In this document: piece after piece, positions 10,346-20,482 of the stretch | How the letters are laid out: each line of letters opens with the position of its first letter | Numbering within the stretch: the stretch's first letter is position 1 | Origin: Globodera rostochiensis | Taxonomy: Eukaryota > Nematoda > Chromadorea > Rhabditida > Heteroderidae | Reading direction: 5' to 3' | NCBI GenBank assembly: GCA_018350325.1 | Contig: JAEVLN010000011.1 | Span: 1,360,449 to 1,424,448 of the forward strand | DNA length: 64,000 bases | Made by a program: the position numbers and the translations under genes | The notes under the pieces: generated by a model | What the model was told of the DNA's origin: nothing | The model's input: only the letters and a program-made list of their open reading frames with translations | Database searches by the model: none

Positions 10346-10596
10346 GGGGGGGGAGGGGGGTGGGGGGAGCGTTCCTCCCGATCAGAGTTGATCGAAGACG
10401 CGATATTTTTTTCAGACGAAATGAAATGAAAAATTATGTTTTCAATTTATGAAACAAAAACAAAACGAAAAAAGTTAAATTTTTATTTTACGAAACAAAA
10501 CAGTTTCGATCACCTCTACTCCCGATCTCGATTTTTAGCCCTGATCCTCCAGATAAATTGTACCCCTAACGCCCTGTCCCCGAAACAAAAACTTAC

Positions 10597-10979
10597 GCCA
10601 TCCCATTGGGCTCTTCTGCGACCACTTCGGCTTTAAACGTCACAGCATCCTCCTTCTCGTCGTATAAGCTGTTTTTCGGCCCCATAAGTTCCTAAAAACA
10701 AAACAAATTTATTTAAAAATATATTCCATTTTATTTGTTCACCTCAAATTTGATAAATTCCGGCCTGCCCCAATTACGAAAACCATCGGCAGCGTAAACA
10801 TTAAAGCGGTGCAACGCTCCTTGCTGCCTAAGGCATTCACCGCTTTTGTTGCAAGAAACAACGCTGAATTGGAAAGCCGCACGACAAGACCAGGCCATGT
10901 CTTGAAAGTATTTATTATGGCATTCATTGAAGAGCATAATTCCCAAATTAGTAAACTTGCCCACCCGTTTCAGCGCCAA
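10597..10979 (-). pseudogene. MATH-domain gene fragment (USP7-like)
   Basis: Two exons, 10979-10743 and 10691-10597, join in phase with good splice signals (GAG|gtgaac, tttttag|GAA, GC|gtaagt). The protein reads MAWSCRAAFQFSVVSCNKSG, then HRFNVYAADGFRNWGR, then [18 protein letters not shown] and [10 protein letters not shown]. This is the C-terminal half of a MATH domain as in USP7 (WSCxA ... DWGFxxF ... DDxxTxExxVxAxxPxG). MATH domains bind substrate peptides for ubiquitin ligases or deubiquitinases. The domain's N-terminal half and any protease domain are absent, so this is probably a remnant of a multigene family. A piece of the same exon lies inverted just upstream. Confidence 0.65.
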
Positions 10980-10984
10980 AGCAC

Positions 10985-11070
10985 TTCAACGCTGCCGATG
11001 GTTTTCGTAATTGGGGCAGAACCAATTTTTTCCCCGAAATTACGAAGAAAAATGCTCAATTTTGCGATTT
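10985..11070 (+). pseudogene. inverted duplicate of a MATH exon fragment
   Basis: On the plus strand the sequence reads FNAADGFRNWGRTNFF, matching the minus-strand exon next door (VYAADGFRNWGRPEF). The two copies share the 26-base block encoding AADGFRNWG and lie head-to-head. It continues as PEITKKNAQFCDLVK and then runs into the hairpin repeat. Confidence 0.55.
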
Positions 11071-11104
11071 GGTGAAATTGCTTAACAAAATCCCCAAATT
11101 TCTC

Positions 11105-11244
11105 CCGGCGGCGCCTATCGGCACCAACGGACCGCCACTGAAAGCATAAAATCGACTAATTCATTGTAGTTTTTGGATCATTTTTCTTAACAAAATTGAG
11201 TCAAAAATCAAAATTTTCTCGGCGGCGCCTATCGGCACCGCCGA
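11105..11244 (+). repeat. 26-bp hairpin motif, copies 2 and 3
   Basis: Copy 2 (11105-11125) lacks the last bases of the stem; copy 3 (11219-11244) is complete and is preceded by AATTGAGTCAAAAATC. Both lie in the left palindrome arm and are mirrored at 13081-13222. Confidence 0.8.
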
Positions 11245-11619
11245 CCCCCCACCCTCCCCTAAAGGCTTAAAATGGGCGTATGAAGGCCTCTGAAACAAAA
11301 AATGCATCCTTCAAAATTTTAAAAATGAATAAGTGAATATTTCAAAAATATTTATTAAATAAATTATTAAAAAAAAAATTTTGGGTCGTTTTATTAACCG
11401 TAACTTTTTTGCAGTTTTTTTTCTCACAAAAATTCTGGGTCAATATTTTGCTGAAAGCAAATAAAACATTCAAATTGATGCGACAAAATGAGATTAATTT
11501 CCAAAAAAAGTGAATGTGCCCATGGGCAGAATTCCGTTTTCCGTTTTTCCGTTGTTTTTGGGCCTTTTTTCCGTTTTCCGTTAAAATGCCCTTTTTAACG
11601 GAAAAAAACGGAAAAAAAT

Positions 11620-11700
11620 GGTGAGTGGTTGGTGTGGGGAGATAAGTGTGGGTGGGGTTCAGATCCCCGACTGTGTCAGTGATTATTTCTTATTTTTCTG
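11620..11700 (+). repeat. tRNA-like module in palindrome arm
   Basis: An A-box-like TGGTGAGTGG near 11621 and a B-box-like GGTTCAGATCC near 11657. The inverted partner lies at 12281-12345. No tRNA fold is evident. Confidence 0.45.
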
Positions 11701-11891
11701 TACAGTTACGGTGGTTAAACAATTTTAAAATTCTTTTTAACTTTTTCCAGTTTACAAACAAATATGACAATTCACAAGCTTTTCATTCATTTTTGTTGGA
11801 CGAAATCAAAAAACATTAGGGGAATTTTGTTTTGCATTTTCATTTTGGAGCGATTTTCTTAACAAATGTTGTTATTTTTTTAAAAAATTCT

Positions 11892-12042
11892 TCCGGCGGC
11901 GCCTATCGGCGCCGCCGGACCCTTACCACTCCTAATAAGCTTCAAAAATTGCCGAATTTTTTAAAATTTTGGTTGCAAATCCTTAACAAATTGAGTCGAA
12001 AATTTCAAAATTTTCTCCGGCGGCGCCTATCGGCACCGCCGA
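11892..12042 (+). repeat. 26-bp hairpin motif, copies 4 and 5
   Basis: Copy 4 (11892-11919) is a perfect palindrome form (TCCGGCGGCGCC-TATC-GGCGCCGCCGGA), where the usual mismatch has become a pair. Copy 5 (12016-12042) is standard and is followed by a C-run. Confidence 0.8.
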
Positions 12043-13080
12043 CCCCCCCCCCCCCCACCCAAAAGCTTTAGATTTAGAAGGTTGCTGAAAAAAAGACATC
12101 CTTCAAAATTTTTAAAAATAATTACTGTTAATTTAAAATTCCCCTAATGTTTTTTGATTTCGTCCAACAAAAATGAATGAAAAGCTTGTGAATTGTCATA
12201 TTTGTTTGTAAACTGGAAAAAGTTAAAAAGAATTTTAAAATTGTTTAACCACCGTAACTGTACAGAAAAATAAGAAATAATCACTGACACAGTCGGGGAT
12301 CTGAACCCCACCCACACTTATCTCCCCACACCAACCACTCACCATTTTTTTCCGTTTTTTCCGTTAAAAAGGGCATTTTAACGGAAAACGGAAAAAAAGG
12401 CCCAAAAACAACGGAAAAACGGAAAACGGAATTCTGCCCATGGGCACATTCACTTTTTTTGGAAATTAATCTCATTTTGTCGCATCAATTTGAATGTTTT
12501 ATTTGCTTTCAGCAAAATATTGACCCAGAATTTTTGTGAGAAAAAAAACTGCAAAAAAGTTACGGTTAATAAAACGACCCTCAAACTCTGTTCTTTCACA
12601 ATTAAAACACTTTTTTATTTGTTTTGCTCAAAATAGGGGAAACAAACGAGCGCCTTAGCAAATTTTTGCAATACTAAGACAAAAATCCTAGTCTTTTTTC
12701 CATCATTCCTTTTTTCAAATTAAAAAAAGTTGGGGCAGTGAAATGAAACAAATTGCCCCCGGGTAATTTAATGATTAATTCGGTGCCCCGGAACGGTTTT
12801 CATCTGCCCGCCCAGGGCTGTGTCGAAAGTAAAAAAAAAGTCGAAATCGAAAATCGAAACTGAAAAGTTTGAAATCGAAAATCGAAAGGAAAAAAACGTC
12901 GAAAATCGAAACAAAATCGAAAATTTTTTTTTATGTAATTAGAAACATTTTTTGTTAATAATTTATTTAATAAATATTTTTGAAATATTCACTTATTCAT
13001 TTTTAAAATTTTGAAGGATGCATTTTTTGTTTCAGAGGCCTTCATACGCCCATTTTAAGCCTTTAGGGGAGGGTGGGGGG

Positions 13081-13222
13081 TCGGCGGTGCCGATAGGCGC
13101 CGCCGAGAAAATTTTGAATTTTTGACTCAATTTTGTTAAGAAAAATGATCCAAAAACTACAATGAATTAGTCGATTTTATGCTTTCAGTGGCGGTCCGTT
13201 GGTGCCGATAGGCGCCGCCGGG
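13081..13222 (-). repeat. 26-bp hairpin motif, copies 6 and 7
   Basis: Reverse-complement copies (13081-13106 and 13201-13222) in the right palindrome arm, mirror images of copies 3 and 2. Confidence 0.8.
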
Positions 13223-13229
13223 AGAAGAG

Positions 13230-14004
13230 GGGTCGGGAACAAACCCTAGTACGTCAAAGAAACGGCTAATAAGCTCATCACTAGTGATTGGATTTTGAGG
13301 CCCTAAAAAATTCCAAAAATAGGCACTAAACACATCAAAAAACATCAAAGCAGCACGGGCACTAAAAGGTGCTCCAAACAATTCGATGATTTTTCTGGGT
13401 TTAGGCGTTGGGCTCGAAGTTCATCTGCAAAAAGTGCAAGAAACAGCAGATATAGATTACCAGTAACATTTTTTTCCTGTTTTGTTAAAATGTTTTTTAA
13501 ACAAAAATCGGCCCAACAAAGTGATAACATTTAGGTAATGGTTATTATTAGGATAGCACAGTTCCGGTTAAACACCGGCAACGGCACATCGCCTCCGGCA
13601 ATAAGGGGGGGCGGGCACAGGGCTGTGTCGAAATTTCGAATTTCGATTTTCGACGTTTTTTTCCTTTCGATTTCGACAAAAATGGGCTGTTTTTCGAAAA
13701 TAATTTCGAAAGGGGCCGATTTTTGTTTAAAAAACATTTTAACAAAACAGAAAAAAAATGTTACTGGTAATCTATATCTGCTGTTTCTTGCACTTTTTGC
13801 AGATGAACTTCGAGCCCAACGCCTAAACCCAGAAAAATCATCGAATTGTTTGGAGCACCTTTTAGTGCCCGTGCTGCTTTGATGTTTTTTGATGTGTTTA
13901 GTGCCTATTTTTGGAATTTTTTTGGGCCTCAAAATCCAATCACTAGTGATGAGCTTATTAGCCGTTTCTTTGACGTACTAGGGTTTGTTCCCGACCCCTC
14001 GGGG
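13230..14004. repeat. second palindrome, arms of about 280 bp
   Basis: 13230-13525 and 13725-14004 are reverse complements (for example GGTCGGGAACAAACCCTAG and its complement; AATCCAATCACTAGTGATG). The spacer contains TTTCGATTTTCG words like those at 12820-12930. ORFs here are mirror images of each other and are not taken as genes. Confidence 0.85.
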
Positions 14005-14044
14005 GGGGGGGAATGTCGGGGAGGCCGGGGTTAAGCCTAAGCCT

Positions 14045-14190
14045 AAAAATCAGAGAGCATTCAGTTGAATTTGTTGGGGAGGCAAAACGTTGACCTCAGG
14101 AAATGGCGATTAGTGGGGGGGGGGGGGGGGGAGGGAATGGGCGGGGGGACGGCGCTACTGTCTCTGATGGGCAATGTTCATCTTCACCTA
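14045..14190 (+). repeat. dispersed repeat R1, copy 2
   Basis: GAGAGCATTCAGTTGAATTT, then GGAAATGGCGATTAGTGGGG and a G-run, followed by a GGCGCTACTGTCTCTGATGG stretch. It lies upstream of the F-box pseudogene. Confidence 0.6.
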
Positions 14191-14367
14191 ATAGTAAGTT
14201 GGGAAATTGTTCCGGCTTTTTTTGCTCCTCGGCCGAGCTTGTGAATATTTCAACATTTGTATTTTATTAAAAAATTGTTTTGAAATTTACCTTGAATTTG
14301 CCGTTTTTCAAAATACATAGATTTGCACCCATCCCTGGCCAGAAAATTAATTTGAGATTTCAAAAAA

Positions 14368-15483
14368 ATGTCAGACAACGTAAGCGAAGAAGAGCAGCAA
14401 TAGCAAAAGGAAAAAATGTGAGTTTATTTCCTGAAAGGCCAGTCAATAGCCAATAATCCCAAATTTTAGTTTCATTTGTGCCTACGTTTGGCTCAAAGTA
14501 TTCGCCTTCCTTGGCCCTCTTGAGCTCGGACTGAAAATTGCACTGATCAGTGATCGATCCGACGCTTTGGTAGACGATCACTTCAAGTCGAAGGAATGGC
14601 TGTTGGGTCGGCTGGGAATTCGTCGCGCAACTGATAGAAATGGCGCACAAATTGTCAAACGCTCCGGTGAGCGATTGCCAATTCCTCAAGGACCGCTTCC
14701 AGCCAATGTGATCGGCTTCAAAGAGATTAAAATCAGGTCGTTTTCCTTTGTTAAAGAGTTAACGAAATTTATAAAAGTTTTAAACTTTAAGTTACGTCGA
14801 CCAAAGTGTCATCGAATTCCTCCAACGCATTTGCCGACTTTTCGGTTCTTCCGGCACAAATGTTGCAGTTGGTACATCCGCCGATCAAAGCCGTAGCTGG
14901 GGAATTTTTGTCAAAAGATTTGGCCGCTGATCAATGAAAACATTTGCTGCCTTTATTTGGTGGAATACTCCATGTTCGACTCCTCTCAATTCGGCCGTTT
15001 GCGACAATTCTCTCCGGCGATTCTTCGCCGCTGCGCAAATCTCCGATTGATCGCTTCTTTTGGACTTTTCCCCGAATTTCCGGCCGAAGACAACGCCGAG
15101 GCTTCTCCCCGTCAAGCCGCGGCCAAATGGTTGCTCACTCCCCGCGGGGATGGCCTTCCGAAGATGCTTTTTTTTGTTGTCAATATTATCCGGCAGGATT
15201 GGACGGACTCAAAAGGGTAATTAATTTCATTTTTATAATCACTTTAAGAGTAATTATTCCATTCGTTTTAGTCATTTGTCAATGCTCCAGAGCCGGTCAA
15301 CTTTATCATCTTTCTTTCGCATTCACCGTTTGCTGTTGCCGTCATTGAACCATTTGAGCTGAACAACAATTTGACGGGGGAGCGATTGACATTGCGACGT
15401 TTCAACGAATACTATTGGCTGTTGGTGCGTTGTCCAATTGGGCGAGAAGAGGACAAATGGGCCGAGTGGGAGGAGGATTTGGG
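14368..15483 (+). pseudogene. F-box-like family gene, decayed
   Basis: Same exon plan as the intact copies at 20483-22216 and 57727-58991. Exon 1 is 14368-14417 (MSDNVSEEEQQ, then an in-frame TAG at 14401). Exon 2 is 14470-14736, with the F-box-like stretch [20 protein letters not shown] and [13 protein letters not shown]. Exon 3 is 14792-15216, beginning [18 protein letters not shown] one-base loss near 14908 shifts the frame, after which [20 protein letters not shown] is read in another frame. The last recognisable part is TGERLTLRRFNEYYWLLVRC near 15380. The C-terminus is replaced at about 15485 by repeat R1. F-box proteins are SCF ubiquitin-ligase adaptors; this copy cannot encode one. 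Confidence 0.8.
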
Positions 15484-15484
15484 A

Positions 15485-15700
15485 TTTTTAGCGCGCCTCC
15501 TTTGCCGTTTCTTTGACATTTGTACACAATTAAAAATCAGCAGAGCATTCATTTAGTATAATAGATGATGGCACTTTTTGCATTCATTTGAATTTGTTGG
15601 GGGACAAAACGTCGATCCCAGCAAATGGCGATTAGTGGGGGGGGGGGGGGGGGTAGGGTGACGGCGCCAATGTCTCTGGCGGACATGTTCATCTCTCGCA
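15485..15700 (+). repeat. dispersed repeat R1, copy 3
   Basis: Begins TTTTTAGCGCGCCTCC and matches 9190-9440 in inverse orientation, ending in a G-run and GACGGCGCCAATGTCTCTGG. It truncates the F-box pseudogene. In 15700-17266 I find only A/T-rich spacer, TTTGGGCGCTCACG words (16615-16670), an inverted pair CCCGTTATAAAAGG (16671 and about 17172), and the 5' cassette described at 16860-16990. Confidence 0.65.
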
Positions 15701-16844
15701 CTATTTAGTTGCTATCCGAGATTTTTCTTAACTAAAAATGTATCCCTGCTTATCATTCTGAATATAGGTAACAGAGTCTTAATAAATTTTTCTAAAAAAA
15801 TTTAAATTTGCTGTAATGTCGAAAAGTCCGGACACCTGCACTATTCTCGGTCTCGAGTCTCGTTCTTCACATCGGCTAATTTGCTGCGCGGATCCACAAG
15901 TAAATCGGAGCTTTCACCTGCAGATTGCCAAAAGGGAAAATTGCTATAAGGGAAAAGTAAAGGGTAAAAATGCCAAAAGGGACAAAATACCAAAATAGTA
16001 AACTGTAAAAACAAACGTTTGATCATTTATCAGGGGAAAAAAGTATTGTCGAATGTTTTATTGACGAATAGTTTCATTCATTCTCAAATTTGGCAAATAG
16101 TGACCAATTGAAAAGCTTTCCGACTTCGAGTTTACAACATCTGAACATTTGCCGCCGTAATATACTCGTCTCTCTCGTTGGGTGGAGAAAATAGCAATAA
16201 GCAATATCCAATATAGGGGACTTGGGATAACTCTGATCCGGAACCGAACGCTTCACAATATCGATTTATCGAGACCAAACAACAAACAAACGAAGACAAT
16301 CAAAACGAATAAAGTCGGAGCGGGAAAAACCCAGTTACCCCCGAAAAAGAGCCGAGTGTGTAACTGAAGAAAAAAGGCGAGAACATTTGGGAAACATTTT
16401 GGGAATATTGTGAAGTATAGCGGCTTATTTGTTCCTAACCAATTTCGACAAATGATATGGTCGATGAATAGGTCTCGATTAGACAATCGATCTAGGCATG
16501 GGAGAAGTGCATCCGACTTCTAGGAGCCGAGTTACAGACCCGGGACTGAAGTGTCTTTTGACTGGGGACTCAGTTGTCCACTGATTAAAAAATGGGCAAA
16601 ATCGCTCGATTGGGTACGTTTGGGCGCTCACGTTTGGGCGCCGGGTACGTTTGGGCGCTCACGGTGGGCGCCCGTTATAAAAGGTAGGCTAGTCAAAATT
16701 TTTGAAAAATTTTTTAAAGTTTTTATTAAGCAATATTTTTCTAAGGCTCTCATATAAACCTAGCTTAGGCTTTACAATTTTTTTTAAAAAAAAAGTGTAA
16801 AAAGTCGATAAAAAGGTGTTTCTAGGGGTATTTGGAGGCGTAGA

Positions 16845-16995
16845 AGCGCATTCTGACCTCCATTTTGACCATTTCTGAATCCCGAACTCAATTCGAACAA
16901 TTTTTGAAAATTCAAATATGTTCGAGTTCGGGTTTGGGGTTCGCCATTCACAAAATCCGAGCTCGGGTTCGTGTTCTACGCATATTTTTACCCCT
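16845..16995 (-). repeat. dispersed 5' cassette ending in ATG (copy 1)
   Basis: On the minus strand the block contains an Asn/Arg-type GAGCTCGGATTTTGTGAATG stretch, TTTTTGAAAATTCAAA-like sequence, and then GGTCAAAATGGAGGTCAGAAT, opening a frame MEVRMRFYASKYP before a stop. Related blocks occur at 28242 (-), about 28440-28490 (+) and 36790-36860 (+); 26540-26650 shares the upstream part. Confidence 0.45.
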
Positions 16996-17266
16996 GAAAT
17001 ATGCATTTCAAATTTTAAAAAATTCACCCGGGACCGCAATTTGCAGCCTATTAGCATAGCTTCACGCCTAAAATGCTTTTTTTAAGCCTCCACGCATTCC
17101 CTAATTACCCAACAGAAACATTTTTTAAAATTAAAGTTGTTTTAAAAATGTTTTTGATGGCCCAACTGATCCTTTTATAACGGGTTCCCTAAAATTCGCG
17201 AAACCAAAGGAAAAATATAAAATTCTGATCGTTTGCTTACGGTTAGCTCAAAAGTTCTAAAACCAA

Positions 17267-17918
17267 ATGGCGCGTCGCACGTATGTAGCCCAACTGCGCC
17301 TGTTCAACGACAGCATCGCGGGGCGTATGGGAGACGAACAGTGCGAGCGGGCTCGCACCAGCGTGCACGAGACAGGCCATGTTTTTGGCCTCTGGTTCGT
17401 AGAGGAGGCTGCTGAATTCATCGACGTTATACCCTGGTTAATTTAAAAATCTAATAATTTCTTAAATTAGGTGACCATCGTCCCGGACGGGGACTCCGCC
17501 GGGGCAACGACGTCCGAAGGGCGGGACTTTTGTTCTCGCAAGCAAATGTTTGCGAACATTATGTTAAAAATGGCCGGCAAAATCGCCGAAGAAATTGTTT
17601 TCGGCAATTTTGCTGACGGTTGCCGCTCTGACTTAGAGGAGGCCCGAGGATTTGCCATGCAGGTTATTTAATTTACAAAAACACACCAAATTTGAGGGAA
17701 AAAATGCCTAAAAATATGCGTTTGCACGCAACAAAACACTCAAAAATGGGCAACAAACCCAAAATGAAAAAAAATTCAAACTTTTTGAGTTGTCGCAAAC
17801 AAGATCCGGCGTACAACAGATCTTGGCGGACGCTGAAGAGGAAATGAGGAGCTTGATGGAGACGGAGAGCAAGAAGCAACTTCTGAAAAAGGCAATTTTA
17901 TTATATTTGACTTTGTAA
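17267..17918 (+). CDS. stand-alone M41 (FtsH/YME1-type) peptidase domain
   Basis: Three exons (17267-17425, 17471-17662, 17790-17918) join in phase 0 and give 159 residues. The protein matches the peptidase part of FtsH-family zinc proteases: RTSVHETGHVFGLWFV holds the HExxH zinc site with its catalytic Glu (about residue 36), VTIVPDGDSAGATTS is the usual strand after it, KMAGKIAEEIVFGNF is the conserved helix, and CRSDLEEARGFAMQ carries the Asp expected as third zinc ligand. The C-terminal exon (VQQILADAEEEMRSLMET) corresponds to the terminal helices. The AAA+ ATPase module that normally precedes this domain is missing, and nothing upstream to 16 kb encodes it. It could be a specialised protein of a nematode expansion, or a young truncated copy kept open by chance. 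All three zinc ligands and all splice sites being intact favours a real product, most likely without processive unfolding activity. Confidence 0.75.
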
Positions 17919-19162
17919 CGAGTCATTCATAAAGAATTGACAAAAAAATAAAAATAAAATACATAACTTTTGCGAATTTAGTTGGCTTTGAGGCTGTATT
18001 TTGAAAGAGCCTCCAAGTGTAAGCGTATAAATAACATAAATGATGTTTTAGCTTTGTTTGGAGCTTCTAGAGCCCATTTTATAATCCATATTTTTCCATA
18101 TAATCGTTGCCCTACTTATAATTCACTTATTCAACTTTTAAACAAGTGTTAAGCCAAAAATATCAAAATTCAGAAAAAAATATTTGAAATTGTGCAAATT
18201 AAATTCGTGTTTTGGCCGCTTTTTCTCTCTGCAATCCAAGCAAATTGCTTTTTTATCTACGCCTACCGAATACTAGAGACCGGCCAGAAGGGTCGGTCGG
18301 TACTTTTCGGTAAAGTACCGAAAAAGTACCGGTACCTAAAAGTACCGAAAAAAATTGTCGGTACTTTTTCGGTTTTCGGTACCAAAATTTTTTATAATTA
18401 ACTTTTCAACAAAAAATCGTTTATTTTGGAAATCTTGGCTTTCTTATATTAATAATTGAGTATTGGGAGATTGCGGTTCAAAAAAATCAGCATTTCGACC
18501 TGTTCCTGCTCTGTGGCAAGAAGGCTTAGGTCCCGAGACCGACAAAAATTTTTCATCCCAAGCCTAACTCTTCGGAAAGTCGGAGAGCTTAGAGTCAAAG
18601 GGCGATTCTGTAGAGAATTTAGTGGGCTATTCACCCCTTATGACGGTTTTTTGCAGGAAATTTTTCCAAGCCCTCAGGGATTTTTATCCAAAATGAGCCC
18701 CATTTTCAGTGCATTTTGGGGTTTCCGGATCTCTATGAAGGAGGTGTCGGATCAAGTTAGTGCATTTTTTGATCAGTATCCAAAGTTATGTAACCGTACC
18801 GAAAAAAAAGTTGAATGCGTTAAATACCGAGAATATTTTTAAGGTTTTCAAAAAACGCATAAACTTTTTTCCGCGCATAACACTGGGTATGCATCAGGGA
18901 TGGGCGCCGACGCCCTCAAAAAATTTCGGAACTCGGAGAGGTTACCAATCAATAAAAGGCTATGAACTTTTATCGATTATATGTAGATATTACTTCATTT
19001 TCATAAACGAAATCGTTTTGCTAGCATTAGCCGTTTTTGAGATAAATACAAAAATTTAATAATTTTATATGCATAAACTTTTTTTCGGTACTGTATTTGT
19101 CAAGGAATTTTCAAAAATTCAATTTGTTTTGAAAACTTCTGCTTGGGGCGGGGAGGTGGGAG

Positions 19163-19188
19163 TCGGCGGTGCCGATAGGCGCCGCCGA
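19163..19188 (-). repeat. 26-bp hairpin motif, copy 8
   Basis: TCGGCGGTGCC-GATA-GGCGCCGCCGA, followed by GAGAAAAATTCAAATTTTTG as in the other minus-oriented copies. Confidence 0.85.
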
Positions 19189-19556
19189 GAAAAATTCAAA
19201 TTTTTGACTCAATTTGTTAAGAGATTTTCAACCAAATTTTAAAAATACGGTATTTTTGGGAAATGGAGGAATCAAAACCGAGAAATTCTCGGTTCGAGAC
19301 CGAGACTCTCGAACAGCTTTAGCCGAAGGCGTCGCCGAGAGAACAAAATGAAAATTCTTACGATTTTATTAAGAAAACTTGTCCAATTTCGATAACTAAA
19401 ATGGTGAAAAAAAAGTAATTCTTTATGTAAATCTTAGAGGTTTTGAATCGGTTAAAATTTTTGAAAATTAATTTGCTAGTAAGTTTCTTCAAAAAAAATT
19501 GAGAAATTCCTAAATTACCTTCAATTTAAAAATCTTTAATACATAAAAAATATTGT

Positions 19557-19630
19557 TTTTCTTTCGAGGACTCGAACCTCAGACAATAAGGTCTTTTGGT
19601 CATTTTAACCACTGAGCCACGTAATACTTT
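19557..19630 (-). repeat. tRNA-like module with perfect A and B boxes
   Basis: On the minus strand TGGCTCAGTGG and GGTTCGAGTCC are spaced about 32 bp apart, as in a Pol III promoter. The flanks do not form an acceptor stem, so I treat it as tRNA-derived repeat sequence inside the 18274-19961 element. Confidence 0.6.
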
Positions 19631-20370
19631 CAATAACGGTTGAAAAATTCAAATATATTACCAATTTTTCCATTCGGTACTTTTTTCGGTACTCAAATTT
19701 TGTTCGGTCGGTACCTTCGGTACTCAGATTTTTTCGGTCGGTACTTTTCGGTAAAGTACCGAAAAAGTACCGGTACCGAAAACCATCGGTACTTTCCGTA
19801 AAGGTTCGGTCGGTACTTTTCGGTAAAGTACCGAAAAAGTACCGGTACCGAAAACCATCGGTACTTTCCGTAAAGGTTCGGTCGGTACTATTCGGTAAAG
19901 TACCGATGCCTGAGTACCGAAAAGTAAAGCGTCGGTACTTTCCCGTACCGTCCGATCTCTACCGAATACCCCCTAAAAACACCTGTTAAGCGACTTTGAA
20001 TTTTATTTTTGTTTCAAAAAATCTTAGATGTTGAATCATAGATTAAACGATGACATATGATTAATCTGACGTCATATTGTGACCAGCGACCTCGATACCC
20101 CCGAAAATCTACATTTTGAATGAATAAAAAACTAATTTTTTAGGGAGACTAATTCTGCACGATTAGCTTTTGTCAAAAAACGCCCGCCCTTATTCGATTT
20201 TGTTCTCAATATTTGAACTTTGCAAAAAACACTCAGCAAACCTTTAACATCTTTTATACGTTGAACAGAAACAAGAAAATTAAAAAAAACATTCGGACGA
20301 ATGAATAAAAGTTATAAATATAATTTAAATTCATGTTAAAATTCGACCCAAATTGAAAAACAAAGGCTTT

Positions 20371-20405
20371 TCAAACATTCATTCAGCAGCAGCAGCAGCA
20401 GCAGA
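20371..20405 (+). repeat. short CAG microsatellite
   Basis: Seven or so CAG units follow TTCATT, about 80 bp downstream of the F-box stop codon. It is not in a gene I can support. In 19970-20450 nothing else is seen. Confidence 0.7.
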
Positions 20406-20482
20406 GGAGGGAGCCAACAATTATTATATTATTTAATCAAATTTATTTTCTGTTTGAATTTCCATCAATTCCCTCCGTCCAT

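Larger units (their letters stand above)
11104..13222. repeat. 2.1-kb composite palindrome
   Basis: The outer arms 11104-11380 and 12945-13222 are near-perfect reverse complements (each carrying two hairpin motifs). The inner arms 11382-11830 and 12125-12583 continue the pairing. The right arm is interrupted by about 360 bp of unrelated sequence (12584-12944) that includes CGAAATCGAAA words. The centre (11830-12125) holds two more hairpin motifs. No gene is visible. Confidence 0.85.
18274..19961. mobile_element. hAT-like foldback element with CGGTACTTTTCGGTAAAGTACC words
   Basis: The ends read TAGAGACCGGCC on the left and the complement of TAGAGATCGGACGG on the right. The 8-bp duplication CCGAATAC is at 18266-18273 and 19962-19969. 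Both sub-termini are arrays of a self-complementary word (GGTACTTTTCGGTAAAGTACC). The interior has a hairpin motif (19163-19188) and a tRNA-like module (19560-19628). No transposase. Confidence 0.85.

Noticed and set aside
13345..13932. Two protein-coding genes on opposite strands
   Set aside because: Their translations are the same because they lie in mirror-image palindrome arms; no start, splice or family evidence.
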